The notes beneath the pieces were generated by a model. That model was not told the DNA's origin. It searched no databases and saw only the letters and a list, made by a program, of their open reading frames with translations. A stretch of 27,889 bases of DNA, from NCBI RefSeq assembly GCF_023145115.1, contig NZ_JAGLEJ010000054.1, positions 1 through 27,889 of the forward strand, in the 5' to 3' direction. The DNA comes from Algiphilus sp. (GTDB taxonomy: Bacteria > Pseudomonadota > Gammaproteobacteria > Nevskiales > Nevskiaceae). The position numbers and the translations under genes are program-made. Below are positions 1 to 8,578 of this stretch, one piece after another (the first letter of the stretch is position 1; each line of letters opens with the position of its first letter).

Positions 1-1266
1 GGCTGGTGGTTCTGGGATCCGGTCGAGAACGCCTCCTTCATGCCCTGGCTGATCGGTACCGCGCTGATCCACTCGCTGGCCGTCACCGACAAGCGCGGGG
101 TGCTCAAGTCGTGGACCGTGCTGCTGGCCATCATCGCCTTCGGCCTGTCGCTGCTGGGGACATTCCTGGTGCGCTCCGGCGTCCTCGTGTCGGTGCACGC
201 CTTTGCCAGCGATCCGGCCCGCGGGCTCTACATACTCGGCTTCCTCGCGGTGATCGTGGGCGGGGCGCTGGCGCTGTACACCTGGCGCGCCAGCCAGCTG
301 GTGGCGGAGGCACGCGTGGCGGTGATATCGCGCGAGAGCCTTCTGCTGCTCAACAACGTGTTCCTGACCGTGCTCGCGGCCGTGGTCTTCATCGGCACGC
401 TCTATCCGCTGCTGATCGACAGCCTGGGCATGGGCAGCATCTCGGTGGGGCCGCCGTACTTCGAGGCACTGTTCGTGCCGCTCGGCCTGCCGCTGGTCCT
501 GCTGGTAGGGTTCGCGGGCGTGGTGGGCTGGAAGCGCGCCCGGGCCGACGTGGCGCTGCGGTCGATGGCGCTGCCGGCGGCCATCGCCGTGGTTGCCGCG
601 CTCGCACTCTGGCTGGGCCTCTACGATGCGGGCAGTGCCATGGCGCTGGCGGGCATCGTGCTCGGGCTCTGGGCAATCGTGGCGTCGCTGCGCGATCTGT
701 GGCTGCGTGCGCGCGGCGGGCGGGGTGTCGGCAGCATTCCGACCTCGCTGTGGGGCATGAGCCTGGCCCACATCGGACTCGGAGTGTTCGTGGTGGCGGT
801 GACGGCCGTCTCCACCTTCGATATCGAGCAGGACATCCGGCTGGCGCCCGGCGAGACCGCCAGCGCCGGTGGCTACGACTTCCGCTTCGAGGGCGCCGCG
901 CCCGCGACCGGGCCGAACTACCGGGCGCAGCGCGGACACGTCGTCGTGTCCAGCGAGGGTCGGCACATCGCCGATCTGTATCCGGAGAAGCGGCACTATC
1001 CGGTGCGCGGTGACGTCATGACGCAGTCGTCGGTGACCTACACGCCGCTGCGCGACATCTATGTCTCCATGGGCGAGCCCATGGCCGGCGGCGCCTGGTC
1101 CATGCGGGTGCAGGTCAAGCCGATGATGCGCCTGGTCTGGGGTGGTGCGGCATTGATGATGCTCGGCGGCTTCGTCGCCGCGGCCGACCGCCGCTATCGC
1201 CGCCGCGCGGGCGACGAGGCCACCCGGCCCGGCGCGGCAGCGGCCGCCGGGAGTGTGGGCGCATGA
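1..1266 (+). CDS. ccmF: Cytochrome c maturation protein CcmF, C-terminal part (5' end outside window)
   Basis: CcmF is the integral inner-membrane subunit of the system I heme lyase that, with CcmH and CcmI, ligates heme to apocytochrome c on the periplasmic side. The frame is open from base 1 and its first visible residues are GWWFWDPVENASFMPWL, the tryptophan-rich WWD heme-handling signature, so an upstream start is missing. The methionine at position 40 lies inside this motif and is not the start. The 421 visible residues fit the C-terminal two thirds of a family that is usually about 650 aa. Several hydrophobic segments follow, with the conserved FLVRSGVL-SVHAFASDP stretch carrying a likely heme-related histidine. 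The stop overlaps the ccmG start as ATGA at 1263-1266, indicating an operon with translational coupling. Confidence 0.96.
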   Translation, partial: GWWFWDPVENASFMPWLIGTALIHSLAVTDKRGVLKSWTVLLAIIAFGLSLLGTFLVRSGVLVSVHAFASDPARGLYILGFLAVIVGGALALYTWRASQLVAEARVAVISRESLLLLNNVFLTVLAAVVFIGTLYPLLIDSLGMGSISVGPPYFEALFVPLGLPLVLLVGFAGVVGWKRARADVALRSMALPAAIAVVAALALWLGLYDAGSAMALAGIVLGLWAIVASLRDLWLRARGGRGVGSIPTSLWGMSLAHIGLGVFVVAVTAVSTFDIEQDIRLAPGETASAGGYDFRFEGAAPATGPNYRAQRGHVVVSSEGRHIADLYPEKRHYPVRGDVMTQSSVTYTPLRDIYVSMGEPMAGGAWSMRVQVKPMMRLVWGGAALMMLGGFVAAADRRYRRRAGDEATRPGAAAAAGSVGA

Positions 1267-1787
1267 GGCGCATCCTGGTCGTCAGCGCACCGCTGATCCT
1301 GCTGGGCGGTCTGGTCGTGCTGCTGTATGTCGGCATGCAGGATCGCGACGACAGTCTGCCGTCGCCGCTCATCGGCAAGCCGACGCCGGCACTGCCGGAG
1401 CCGGACGGGGCCGAGGTCGCCGACCGGCTCGCCGAGGTGCGCGAGGGCATCCACCTGGTCAACTTCTGGGCGAGCTGGTGCCAGCCCTGCCTGGCCGAGC
1501 ATCCCCGCCTGATGGCGCTGGCGCGCGACGGCGTGCCCATCGTGGGCGTCAACTACAAGGACGCGCCGGAAGCCGCGCAGCGCTGGCTTGCGCGGCACGG
1601 CGACCCGTTCACGGTGATCCTGCGCGACCCCGCCGGCACCCACTCCATCAACTGGGGCGTCTACGGCGTGCCCGAAACCTACATCGTCGACGGGGCGGGC
1701 AACATCGTCTACAAGCAGGTGGGCGTGGTCGATGCCGAGTTCGAGCGCGAGGAGCTGTTGCCCAGGCTGAACGGAGCCGGATCGTGA
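1263..1787 (+). CDS. ccmG: Thiol:disulfide interchange protein CcmG/DsbE
   Basis: This is a membrane-tethered periplasmic thioredoxin-like protein that keeps the apocytochrome CXXCH cysteines reduced for heme attachment. The 174-aa product has an uncleaved N-terminal anchor (about residues 4-23). A thioredoxin fold follows, with active site WASWCQPC (about residues 69-76), a GVNYKD segment and the cis-proline region GVYGVPETYIVD near residue 140. Length and motifs match the DsbE/CcmG family. The ATG overlaps the ccmF stop, and the stop (1785-1787) overlaps the ccmH GTG start, so it sits in the middle of the ccm operon. The family assignment is secure; the choice between the names ccmG and dsbE is only nomenclature. 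Confidence 0.95.
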   Translation: MRRILVVSAPLILLGGLVVLLYVGMQDRDDSLPSPLIGKPTPALPEPDGAEVADRLAEVREGIHLVNFWASWCQPCLAEHPRLMALARDGVPIVGVNYKDAPEAAQRWLARHGDPFTVILRDPAGTHSINWGVYGVPETYIVDGAGNIVYKQVGVVDAEFEREELLPRLNGAGS

Positions 1788-2218
1788 GCGTGCAACTGAT
1801 CCGACTGCTGTGGGGCGCGGCGCTGATGCTGGGCGCGACGGTAGCCGGCGCGCAGGCGCCCGAGCTGACCGCGGAGCAGGAACAGCGCGCCAAGGCGCTC
1901 GCCACCGAGCTGCGCTGCCTCGTGTGCCAGAACCAGAGCATTGCCGAATCCAACGCGCCGCTCGCCCAGGACCTCAAGCGCCAGGTGCGCCAGCAGATCG
2001 CCGCCGGGCGGACCGATGACGACATCCGCGCCTATATGCGCGAGCGCTACGGCGACTTCGTGCTGTACAAGCCGCCGGTCAACGCGACCACCGGGCTGCT
2101 CTGGTTCAGTCCCGTCATCCTGCTCCTTGTCGCCGCGCTGCTGCTGCGCACCCGGCTGCGCAGGGCGCGTCCCGAGGACGCGGACGAAATCGACGAAACG
2201 GACGGATCCGAGCGATGA
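1784..2218 (+). CDS. ccmH: Cytochrome c maturation protein CcmH (CcmH/CycL/NrfF family)
   Basis: CcmH is a periplasm-facing thiol oxidoreductase subunit of the heme lyase that handles apocytochrome c cysteines. I place the start at GTG 1784, overlapping the ccmG stop. The longer open frame upstream is the out-of-frame shadow of ccmG. From this start the 144-aa protein has a signal peptide ending near GATVAGAQA, then the family signature LRCLVCQNQSIAESNAPLA with the redox pair CLVC. A segment RYGDFVLYKPPVN and one C-terminal membrane helix (about residues 104-123) follow. This is the short CcmH form, with the TPR part encoded separately by the next gene, ccmI. The stop overlaps the ccmI start as ATGA. 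Confidence 0.95.
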   Translation: MSVQLIRLLWGAALMLGATVAGAQAPELTAEQEQRAKALATELRCLVCQNQSIAESNAPLAQDLKRQVRQQIAAGRTDDDIRAYMRERYGDFVLYKPPVNATTGLLWFSPVILLLVAALLLRTRLRRARPEDADEIDETDGSER

Positions 2219-3273
2219 CCGCAACCGCCCTGCTGGCCGGCCTCGGGCTCGGCGCGCTGGTGCTCGCCATCACGCTGGCCCATCTTCGCGGGAGCGCCGG
2301 CGGACGGCGCACGATCGCGGCGCTGGTGGTGGGCGGGATCTGCACCGTTGCGGGGGCGGGCATGTATCTGGCCGGCAGCAACATCGGGACCGCTGAACGT
2401 CTGGCACTGTACGAGCGCGATCCCGCCGCGGCGATGGCGGGCTTTGCCGATGATCTCGAGTCGCGCCTCGCGGACAGCGGGGATGACGCCGAGCCCCAGG
2501 GCTACTTCCTGCTCGGACGGGCGCGCGGTGCGGCCGGCGACACCGCCGGCGCCATCGCCGCCTACGCCCGCGCCAACGCGCTCAGCGACGAGGCCGATCC
2601 GGACCTGCTGGTCGCCGAGGCCGAAGCACGCCTCGGCGATCGCAACGCCGATCCGCGCTCCCGTTTCGCGGCTCGGCAGCGTATCGAACAGGCGCTGGCA
2701 ACCGCGCCCGAGCACCCGGCCGCCAACTTCTTCGCGGCGGCTCTGGCCATCGGCCGGGGCGACGAAGCGGACGCGCTGCCGCATCTCCGCATCGTGCTGG
2801 ACTCGGATCTGCTGCAGGGTGAGGCCCGTGAGGGCGTTCGCCGGCGTGTTGCCCAGATCGAGGCATCGCTCGGTGATGGCGCGCCGGCCGGAACCGGTGC
2901 CGACAGCGCCGCCGCTGCGGAACAGGGCGGGATCGCGGTGACGGTCACGCTTGCCGACGGGGTTTCGCTGCCCGACACGGGCACGCTCTTTCTGTTCGTG
3001 CGCGAGGCCGACGGCCCGCCCATGCCGCTGGCCGCCAAGCGCATCGATGCGCCCCGTTTCCCGGTGGCCGCGCACATCACCGATGCCGACCGGCTGCGCC
3101 CGGGGCCGGATCTGCGCACCTACGACCAATTGCTGATAGGCGCCCGCTGGTCGGCGTCGGGCGATGCACTGGCCGGCCGCGACGGCCCCGAGGCAAGCGT
3201 GCGCGTCGCGCCCGGCGAGAATGCTGCGGTCTCGCTGACGCTCGGGTCGCGCGACGCCGAGCCCGGGAAGTGA
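2215..3273 (+). CDS. ccmI: Cytochrome c-type biogenesis protein CcmI (CycH), TPR apocytochrome chaperone
   Basis: CcmI binds the C-terminal helix of apocytochromes c and delivers them to the CcmF-CcmH heme lyase. The 352-aa protein begins with two hydrophobic helices (about residues 4-22 and 35-54) flanking a short loop. A TPR-rich periplasmic region follows (YFLLGRARGAAGDTAGAIAAYARANAL and the segments after it, about residues 100-210). The C-terminal beta-rich domain (about residues 235-345) contains GTLFLFVREADGPPMPLAAKR, which is typical of the longer CcmI proteins. The start overlaps the ccmH stop, and this appears to be the last ccm gene in the operon. Individual repeat boundaries are estimated by eye, but the family call is strong from both sequence and context. 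Confidence 0.92.
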   Translation: MTATALLAGLGLGALVLAITLAHLRGSAGGRRTIAALVVGGICTVAGAGMYLAGSNIGTAERLALYERDPAAAMAGFADDLESRLADSGDDAEPQGYFLLGRARGAAGDTAGAIAAYARANALSDEADPDLLVAEAEARLGDRNADPRSRFAARQRIEQALATAPEHPAANFFAAALAIGRGDEADALPHLRIVLDSDLLQGEAREGVRRRVAQIEASLGDGAPAGTGADSAAAAEQGGIAVTVTLADGVSLPDTGTLFLFVREADGPPMPLAAKRIDAPRFPVAAHITDADRLRPGPDLRTYDQLLIGARWSASGDALAGRDGPEASVRVAPGENAAVSLTLGSRDAEPGK

Positions 3274-3349
3274 GGTAGTACCGCCGTATCCCGGGAACGC
3301 GGGCGCGTTACACTTCCGGCCATCGCCACTGGAACAGGAACTCAGCGCC

Positions 3350-4264
3350 ATGCGTATCCGCAAAGCGGTCTTTCCCGTCGCCGGTCTCGGCACCCGATTC
3401 CTTCCCGCCACCAAGGCGAGCGCGAAGGAAATGCTGCCGGTGGTGGACAAGCCGCTGATTCAGTACGCGGTCTCCGAGGCGATCAGCGCCGGGGCCGAGG
3501 AACTGGTCTTCATCACCGGACGCTCGAAGAATTCCATCATGGATCACTTCGACAAAGCCTACGAGCTCGAGACCGAGCTCGAGCACCGCGGGAAGGAGAA
3601 GCTCCTCGAGACCGTCCAGGAGATCCTGCCGCCGGGCATCACCTGCATCTTCATCCGCCAGGCGGAAGCGCTGGGGCTCGGCCACGCCGTGCTCTGTGCA
3701 TGGCCGGCGGTGGGTGACGAGGACTTCTTCGTGATCCTGGCCGACGACCTCATCGACGGCAAGCTGCGTCCCTGTCTGGCGCAGATGCACCGCGTGTACC
3801 AGGAGTACGGCACCAGCGTGCTGGCCTGCGAGCGCGTGCCGCACGAGGAGATCGGCAGCTACGGCGTCGTGGACGTCAAGCCGGTCGGGCCGGGACTCGG
3901 CGAGATCAAGGGCATCGTCGAGAAGCCGAAGCCGGAGGAGGCGCCGTCCGACCTTGCCGTGGTCGGCCGCTACATCCTCACGCCGCGCATCTTCAAGATC
4001 CTGCAGCGCACGCCGCAGGGCGCGGGCGGCGAGATCCAGCTCACCGACGCCATCAGCCAGATGATGCAGGAGCAGACCGTCCTCGCCTACGAGTTCGACG
4101 GCAAGCGCTACGACTGCGGCTCGAAGCTCGGTTATCTGCAGGCCAACGTCGAGTACGCCCTCAAGCACCCCGAGGTCGGCGAGTCCTTCCGCGACTATCT
4201 GCACCAGCTCGCGGTCGAGGAACACTTCGAGGAAGGCAAGAAGGAACAACGCGCGACCGGTTGA
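3350..4264 (+). CDS. galU: UTP--glucose-1-phosphate uridylyltransferase
   Basis: The enzyme makes UDP-glucose from UTP and glucose-1-phosphate in the cytoplasm, supplying surface polysaccharide and osmoadaptation pathways. The 304-aa protein opens with the nucleotidyltransferase signature AVFPVAGLGTRFLPATKASAKEMLPVVDKP. It also has ILADDLID (metal-binding aspartates), GIVEKPKPEEAPSDLAVVGRYIL and the C-terminal YDCGSKLGYLQANVEYAL, all as in bacterial GalU. The start ATG at 3350 has AGGAA about 8 bases upstream. The 76-base gap after ccmI contains TACACT at 3309-3314, a weak -10-like hexamer with no clear -35, so galU may have its own promoter. It does not overlap either neighbour. Confidence 0.96.
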   Translation: MRIRKAVFPVAGLGTRFLPATKASAKEMLPVVDKPLIQYAVSEAISAGAEELVFITGRSKNSIMDHFDKAYELETELEHRGKEKLLETVQEILPPGITCIFIRQAEALGLGHAVLCAWPAVGDEDFFVILADDLIDGKLRPCLAQMHRVYQEYGTSVLACERVPHEEIGSYGVVDVKPVGPGLGEIKGIVEKPKPEEAPSDLAVVGRYILTPRIFKILQRTPQGAGGEIQLTDAISQMMQEQTVLAYEFDGKRYDCGSKLGYLQANVEYALKHPEVGESFRDYLHQLAVEEHFEEGKKEQRATG

Positions 4265-4307
4265 CGCACGACCGGCCGGGCAGCTCAACTCCGCGAACGC
4301 GAAGGCA

Positions 4308-7175
4308 ATGACCAGCAAGTACGAGAACTTCCGGCAGACGACCTCCATCCACGGCGCCAACGCGGCATGGCTGGAGTCCTATTACGAGCAGTACCTCGAG
4401 AATCCGGAATCGGTGGACGAGCAGTGGCGCGCCTTCTTCCGGGGCGTGCAGGGCGGGCAGATCGTCAGCGAGGTGCCCCACAGCCCGGTGGTGGCGCGAT
4501 TCGAGCGCATCGCGCGCGAGCGCCGCGGCGGCAACGGTGCTGCCGGGCCGGCGGTGTGCGGCCTGGAGCTCCAGGCCGCCGAGAAGCAGGAGGCTGTCCT
4601 GCGCCTGATCAACTACCACCGCGTCCGCGGCCACCAGGTGGCCAACCTGGATCCGCTGGGCCTGACCGCGGTGACGCAGGTGCCGGACCTCGACCCGGGC
4701 TTCCACGGCCTCTCCGACGGCGACATGGACACGGTGTTCTCCACCGGCTCGCTGGCCGTGGATGATCGCCTCTCGCTGCGCGACATCCTGCGCATCCTGC
4801 GCTCGGTGTACACCGAGACCATCGGCGCGGAGTACATGTATCTCACCGAGACCGCCGAGAAGCGCTGGATCCAGCAGCGCCTGGAGAGCGACGCCTTCGC
4901 GCCCAAGCTCACCGTCGAGCGCAAGAAGGAAGTCTTCCAGCAGCTGGTTGCGGCCGAGGGCCTGGAGCGCTACCTCCACAACAAGTACGTCGGCCAGAAG
5001 CGGTTCTCGCTCGAAGGCGGCGACGCCCTGATCCCGGCGCTCGACGAGATGATGCGCGCGTGCAGCGAATTCGGTGTCGAGGAACTGGTCATCGGCATGG
5101 CACACCGCGGGCGCCTCAACGTGCTCATCAACGTCCTCGGCAAGTCGCCCGCCGAGCTGTTCGCCGAGTTCGAGGGCAAGTTCCGCGACGAGGACCTCAA
5201 GCGCGCCGGCGACGTCAAGTACCACATGGGCTTCTCGACCGACGTCGAGATCGCGGGGCGCCGGCTGCATCTCGTGCTGGCCTTCAATCCCTCGCATCTC
5301 GAGATCGTCAACCCGGTGGTCGAGGGCTCGGTCCGCGCGCGGCAGACGCGCCGCGACGACGATCGCGGCGATCAGATCGTGCCCGTGCTCATCCACGGCG
5401 ACGCGGCCTTCGCCGGCCAGGGCGTGGTCATGGAGACCCTGCAGCTGTCGCAGGCGCAGGGCTACGCCACCGGCGGCACGGTTCACATCATCGTCAACAA
5501 CCAGCTCGGCTTCACCACCCCGAACCCGATCTCGGCGCAGCCCGGCACCGAGGCGCGCACCTCGCGCTATGCCACCGACATCGCGAAGATGCTCGACGCC
5601 CCCGTGTTCCACGTCAACGGTGACGACCCGGAGGCCGTGGTCTTCGTCACGCGACTGGCGGTCGACTACCGGAACCGCTTCCACAAGGACGTCATCATCG
5701 ATCTGTGCTGCTATCGGCGGCTCGGCCACAACGAGGCCGACGAGCCATCGGTCACGTCGCCGCAGATGTACCGCGCCATCAAGGAGCACCCGACCCCCAT
5801 GCAGGTCTACGCCAAGCGCCTGCAGGACGAGGGCACCGTCGGTGCCGATGACGTCGAGGCGTTCCAGAAGGCCTATCGGGACGGTCTGGACAAGGGCGAG
5901 AACGTCGCGCGCACCTCGCTGGGGATGGTGGGTAACAAGTACACCATCAACTGGTCGAAGTACGGGCAGGGCGAGTGGGACTCGCCGGCCGAGACGCGCG
6001 TGTCGCTGGACACGGTGCGCACGCTCTGGTCGCAGCTGGAGAAGCTGCCCGAAGGCTTCGAGCTCAACCCGCGGGTTGCCCGCGTGTGGCAGGACCGCGC
6101 CAGGATGGCGGCCGGCGAGATGTCGATGGACTGGGGGTTCGCGGAGACCATGGCGTACGCGACGCTGGTGTCCGAAGGGTTCTCGGTGCGCCTCTCCGGG
6201 CAGGATTCGCGTCGCGGAACCTTCTTCCACCGCCACGCCGCGCTCTACGACGCCAACACCGGCGAGCGCCACACGCCGCTCGAGCACATCACCAAGCAGC
6301 GCCATGCCTTCCTGGTCAGCGATACGCTGCTCTCCGAGGAGGGGGTGCTCGGCTTCGAGTACGGCTACAGCACCACCGACCCCGAGACGCTGGTGATCTG
6401 GGAAGCGCAGTTCGGCGATTTCGCCAATGGCGGACAGGTACTCATCGACCAGTTCATCGCCTCCGGCTATGCGAAGTGGGGCCGCCTCTGCGGGCTCGCG
6501 ATGTTCCTGCCGCACGGCTACGAGGGGCAGGGGCCCGAGCACAGCTCGGCGCGTCTGGAGCGCTACCTCCAGCTCTGCGCGGGCGACAACATGCAGGTCT
6601 GCGTGCCGTCGACGCCCGCCCAGTTCTTCCACATGATCCGGCGCCAGATGAAGCGGTCGCTGCGCCTACCGGTCATCGTCATGACGCCGAAGAGCCTGCT
6701 GCGGCACAAGCTTTCCGTCTCCGAGCTCTCGGCGCTCAGCGACCAGGGTTTCCTGCCGATCATCGACGAGCCCGGGGAGATCGATCCGGAGAAGGTCGAG
6801 CGCGTGGTCTTCTGCAGCGGCAAGGTCTACTACGACCTGGTACAGAAGCGCGACGAGGACGAGCTGAGGGATGTCGCCATCGTGCGCATCGAGCAGCTCT
6901 ATCCCTTCCCGAAGGACGACTACGCGGCCACGGTCGCGCGCTACCCGAACGCCCGGACCATCGTCTGGTGTCAGGAGGAGCCCGAGAACCAGGGCGCCTG
7001 GTACCAGATCAAGCATCGCCTGCAGGTTCCGCTCAAGAAGCAGCACAACCTGGTCTACGCCACGCGGCCCGGCCTCGCCACCACGGCGTCCGGCTTCCCG
7101 CAGGTCCATCAGCGCGAGCAGGCGGCCGTCGTCGAGGCCGGCCTGCGCGGCGGCTCATCGCTGATCGGCGGTTGA
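4308..7175 (+). CDS. sucA: 2-oxoglutarate dehydrogenase E1 component
   Basis: This is the thiamine-diphosphate-dependent E1 subunit of the 2-oxoglutarate dehydrogenase complex, which decarboxylates 2-oxoglutarate and passes the succinyl group to the E2 lipoyl arm. The 955-aa length is normal. The N-terminal E2-binding tail has NAAWLESYYEQYLENPESVD-QWRAFF (about residues 18-45). The central region has EELVIGMAHRGRLNVL and the ThDP-binding GDAAFAGQGV starting near residue 364, with the paired VNNQLGFTT some 25 residues later. The C-terminal part has the transketolase-like pyrimidine domain (FLPHGYEGQGPEHSSARLER). It is followed 48 bp later by sucB. A purine-rich GAAGG stands just before the ATG. 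Confidence 0.97.
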   Translation: MTSKYENFRQTTSIHGANAAWLESYYEQYLENPESVDEQWRAFFRGVQGGQIVSEVPHSPVVARFERIARERRGGNGAAGPAVCGLELQAAEKQEAVLRLINYHRVRGHQVANLDPLGLTAVTQVPDLDPGFHGLSDGDMDTVFSTGSLAVDDRLSLRDILRILRSVYTETIGAEYMYLTETAEKRWIQQRLESDAFAPKLTVERKKEVFQQLVAAEGLERYLHNKYVGQKRFSLEGGDALIPALDEMMRACSEFGVEELVIGMAHRGRLNVLINVLGKSPAELFAEFEGKFRDEDLKRAGDVKYHMGFSTDVEIAGRRLHLVLAFNPSHLEIVNPVVEGSVRARQTRRDDDRGDQIVPVLIHGDAAFAGQGVVMETLQLSQAQGYATGGTVHIIVNNQLGFTTPNPISAQPGTEARTSRYATDIAKMLDAPVFHVNGDDPEAVVFVTRLAVDYRNRFHKDVIIDLCCYRRLGHNEADEPSVTSPQMYRAIKEHPTPMQVYAKRLQDEGTVGADDVEAFQKAYRDGLDKGENVARTSLGMVGNKYTINWSKYGQGEWDSPAETRVSLDTVRTLWSQLEKLPEGFELNPRVARVWQDRARMAAGEMSMDWGFAETMAYATLVSEGFSVRLSGQDSRRGTFFHRHAALYDANTGERHTPLEHITKQRHAFLVSDTLLSEEGVLGFEYGYSTTDPETLVIWEAQFGDFANGGQVLIDQFIASGYAKWGRLCGLAMFLPHGYEGQGPEHSSARLERYLQLCAGDNMQVCVPSTPAQFFHMIRRQMKRSLRLPVIVMTPKSLLRHKLSVSELSALSDQGFLPIIDEPGEIDPEKVERVVFCSGKVYYDLVQKRDEDELRDVAIVRIEQLYPFPKDDYAATVARYPNARTIVWCQEEPENQGAWYQIKHRLQVPLKKQHNLVYATRPGLATTASGFPQVHQREQAAVVEAGLRGGSSLIGG

Positions 7176-7223
7176 GTCGCCATCGTCCCGAATCACACCC
7201 CACTTCCGTAACGAGTCGAGATC

Positions 7224-8474
7224 ATGAGCATCGAAGTCAAGGTCCCCGCATTGCCCGAGTCGGTGTCCGAGGCCACCGTCGCCACCTGGCACAAGAAGGC
7301 CGGTGACGCGGTCAAGCGCGACGAGACCATCGTCGAGCTGGAAACCGACAAGGTCATGCTCGAAGTGCCGGCCCCGGCCGACGGCGTGCTGGAGGAAGTC
7401 AAGCACGCCGAGGGCGCCTCGGTCTCGGCCGACGACGTCATCGCCCTGATCGGCGAGGGCGCGTCAGCTTCCGCACCTGCGCCGGCCCCCGCGCCCGAGC
7501 CGGCGCCCGCATCCGAGCCCGCCCCGGAGCCGTCGCCCGAACCCGCCCCGGAGCCGGCATCCGCCGATGGCGACCAGCCGCAGAGCCCGGCGGTCCGCAA
7601 GCTGCTCGCCGAGCACGATCTCGACGCGTCCGCCATTGCAGCGAGCGGCAAGGGCGGACGTCTGACCAAGGCCGACGTCGAGGCGCATATCGCCAACCGC
7701 AAGAGCGAGCCGGCACCGGGCCCGGCACCGGCTCCCGCTCCCGCGCCGGCGGCCCCGCCCGCTGCCGCCGGCGCGCGCGAGGAACAGCGCGTGCCGATGA
7801 CCCGCATCCGCGCGCGCATCGCCGAGCGTCTGGTCGAGGCGCAGAGCGCCGCCGCCATGCTCACCACCTTCAACGAGGTGGACCTGCACGCGGTCGGCGA
7901 GCTGCGCAAGCGCCACAAGGATGCCTTCGAGAAGGAGCACGGCATCAAGCTCGGCTACATGAGCTTCTTCGTGAAGGCCGCCATCGAGGCGCTCAAGCGC
8001 TATCCGGTGGTCAACGCCTCGATCGACGGCAACGACATCGTCTATCACGCCTACTACGACATCGGCATCGCCGTGTCGGCCCCGCGCGGTCTGGTGGTGC
8101 CGATCCTGCGCGATGCCGATCAGCTCGACTTCGCGGAGATCGAGAACTCGATCGGCGAGTTCGGCCAGCGTGCCAAGGACAACAAGCTGACCATGGAGGA
8201 CCTCACCGGAGGTACCTTCTCGATCACCAACGGCGGGGTCTTCGGCTCCATGCTGTCGACGCCGATCCTGAACCCGCCGCAGAGCGCCATCCTCGGCATG
8301 CACGGGATCAACGAGCGCCCGGTGGTGGTCGACGGCGAGATCCGCATCCGGCCGATGATGTACCTGGCGCTGACCTACGATCACCGCATCATCGACGGTC
8401 GCGATGCCGTGCTCTTCCTGCGCACGATCAAGGAGTGCCTCGAGGACCCGGGCCGCCTGCTGCTGCGCATCTAG
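7224..8474 (+). CDS. sucB: Dihydrolipoyllysine succinyltransferase, 2-oxoglutarate dehydrogenase E2
   Basis: The E2 core enzyme transfers succinyl from lipoyl-lysine to CoA and scaffolds E1 and E3. The 416-aa protein shows one lipoyl domain (about residues 1-76) with the modified lysine at K43 in ETDKVMLEV. A flexible linker rich in Ala, Pro and Glu is followed by a peripheral-subunit-binding domain (about residues 116-152, SPAVRKLLAEHDLDASAI). A second Pro/Ala linker leads to the acyltransferase domain, ending with the catalytic YDHRIIDGRDA (H387, D391). The two Ala-Pro linkers are encoded by GC-rich near-repeats. The usual third partner, lpd, is not adjacent: a porin gene lies between them. 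Confidence 0.96.
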   Translation: MSIEVKVPALPESVSEATVATWHKKAGDAVKRDETIVELETDKVMLEVPAPADGVLEEVKHAEGASVSADDVIALIGEGASASAPAPAPAPEPAPASEPAPEPSPEPAPEPASADGDQPQSPAVRKLLAEHDLDASAIAASGKGGRLTKADVEAHIANRKSEPAPGPAPAPAPAPAAPPAAAGAREEQRVPMTRIRARIAERLVEAQSAAAMLTTFNEVDLHAVGELRKRHKDAFEKEHGIKLGYMSFFVKAAIEALKRYPVVNASIDGNDIVYHAYYDIGIAVSAPRGLVVPILRDADQLDFAEIENSIGEFGQRAKDNKLTMEDLTGGTFSITNGGVFGSMLSTPILNPPQSAILGMHGINERPVVVDGEIRIRPMMYLALTYDHRIIDGRDAVLFLRTIKECLEDPGRLLLRI

Positions 8475-8515
8475 TCGCTGTAGATCGCCACAAGCCGACC
8501 GTCCCCTTCTCCCGC

Positions 8516-8521
8516 TATGAT
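8516..8521 (+). promoter_or_regulatory. Candidate -10 element of the porin gene
   Basis: TATGAT matches the sigma-70 -10 consensus at five of six bases and stands 42 bases after the sucB stop. No convincing -35 hexamer is found 16-18 bases upstream. Transcription from it would start near 8527-8529, at the foot of the hairpin listed next. Confidence 0.4.
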
Positions 8522-8526
8522 GCGTG

Positions 8527-8548
8527 CGCGGTGCCCTCGGGCACCGCG
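8527..8548 (+). promoter_or_regulatory. Perfect hairpin in the porin 5' leader
   Basis: CGCGGTGCCC and GGGCACCGCG are perfect inverted repeats separated by two bases, so a stem of 9 bp with a four-base loop can form. No T tract follows, so it is not an intrinsic terminator. Its position directly downstream of a -10-like element suggests a 5'-terminal stem-loop in the porin mRNA. That role is inference. Confidence 0.55.
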
Positions 8549-8578
8549 TCACAACACACACAGATCGGGAGAAGGATC

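Noticed and set aside
4161..6632. Long minus-strand open frame (823 codons) opposite galU and sucA
   Set aside because: It has the same antisense artefact pattern. It spans two real genes and shows no motif or ribosome-binding site.
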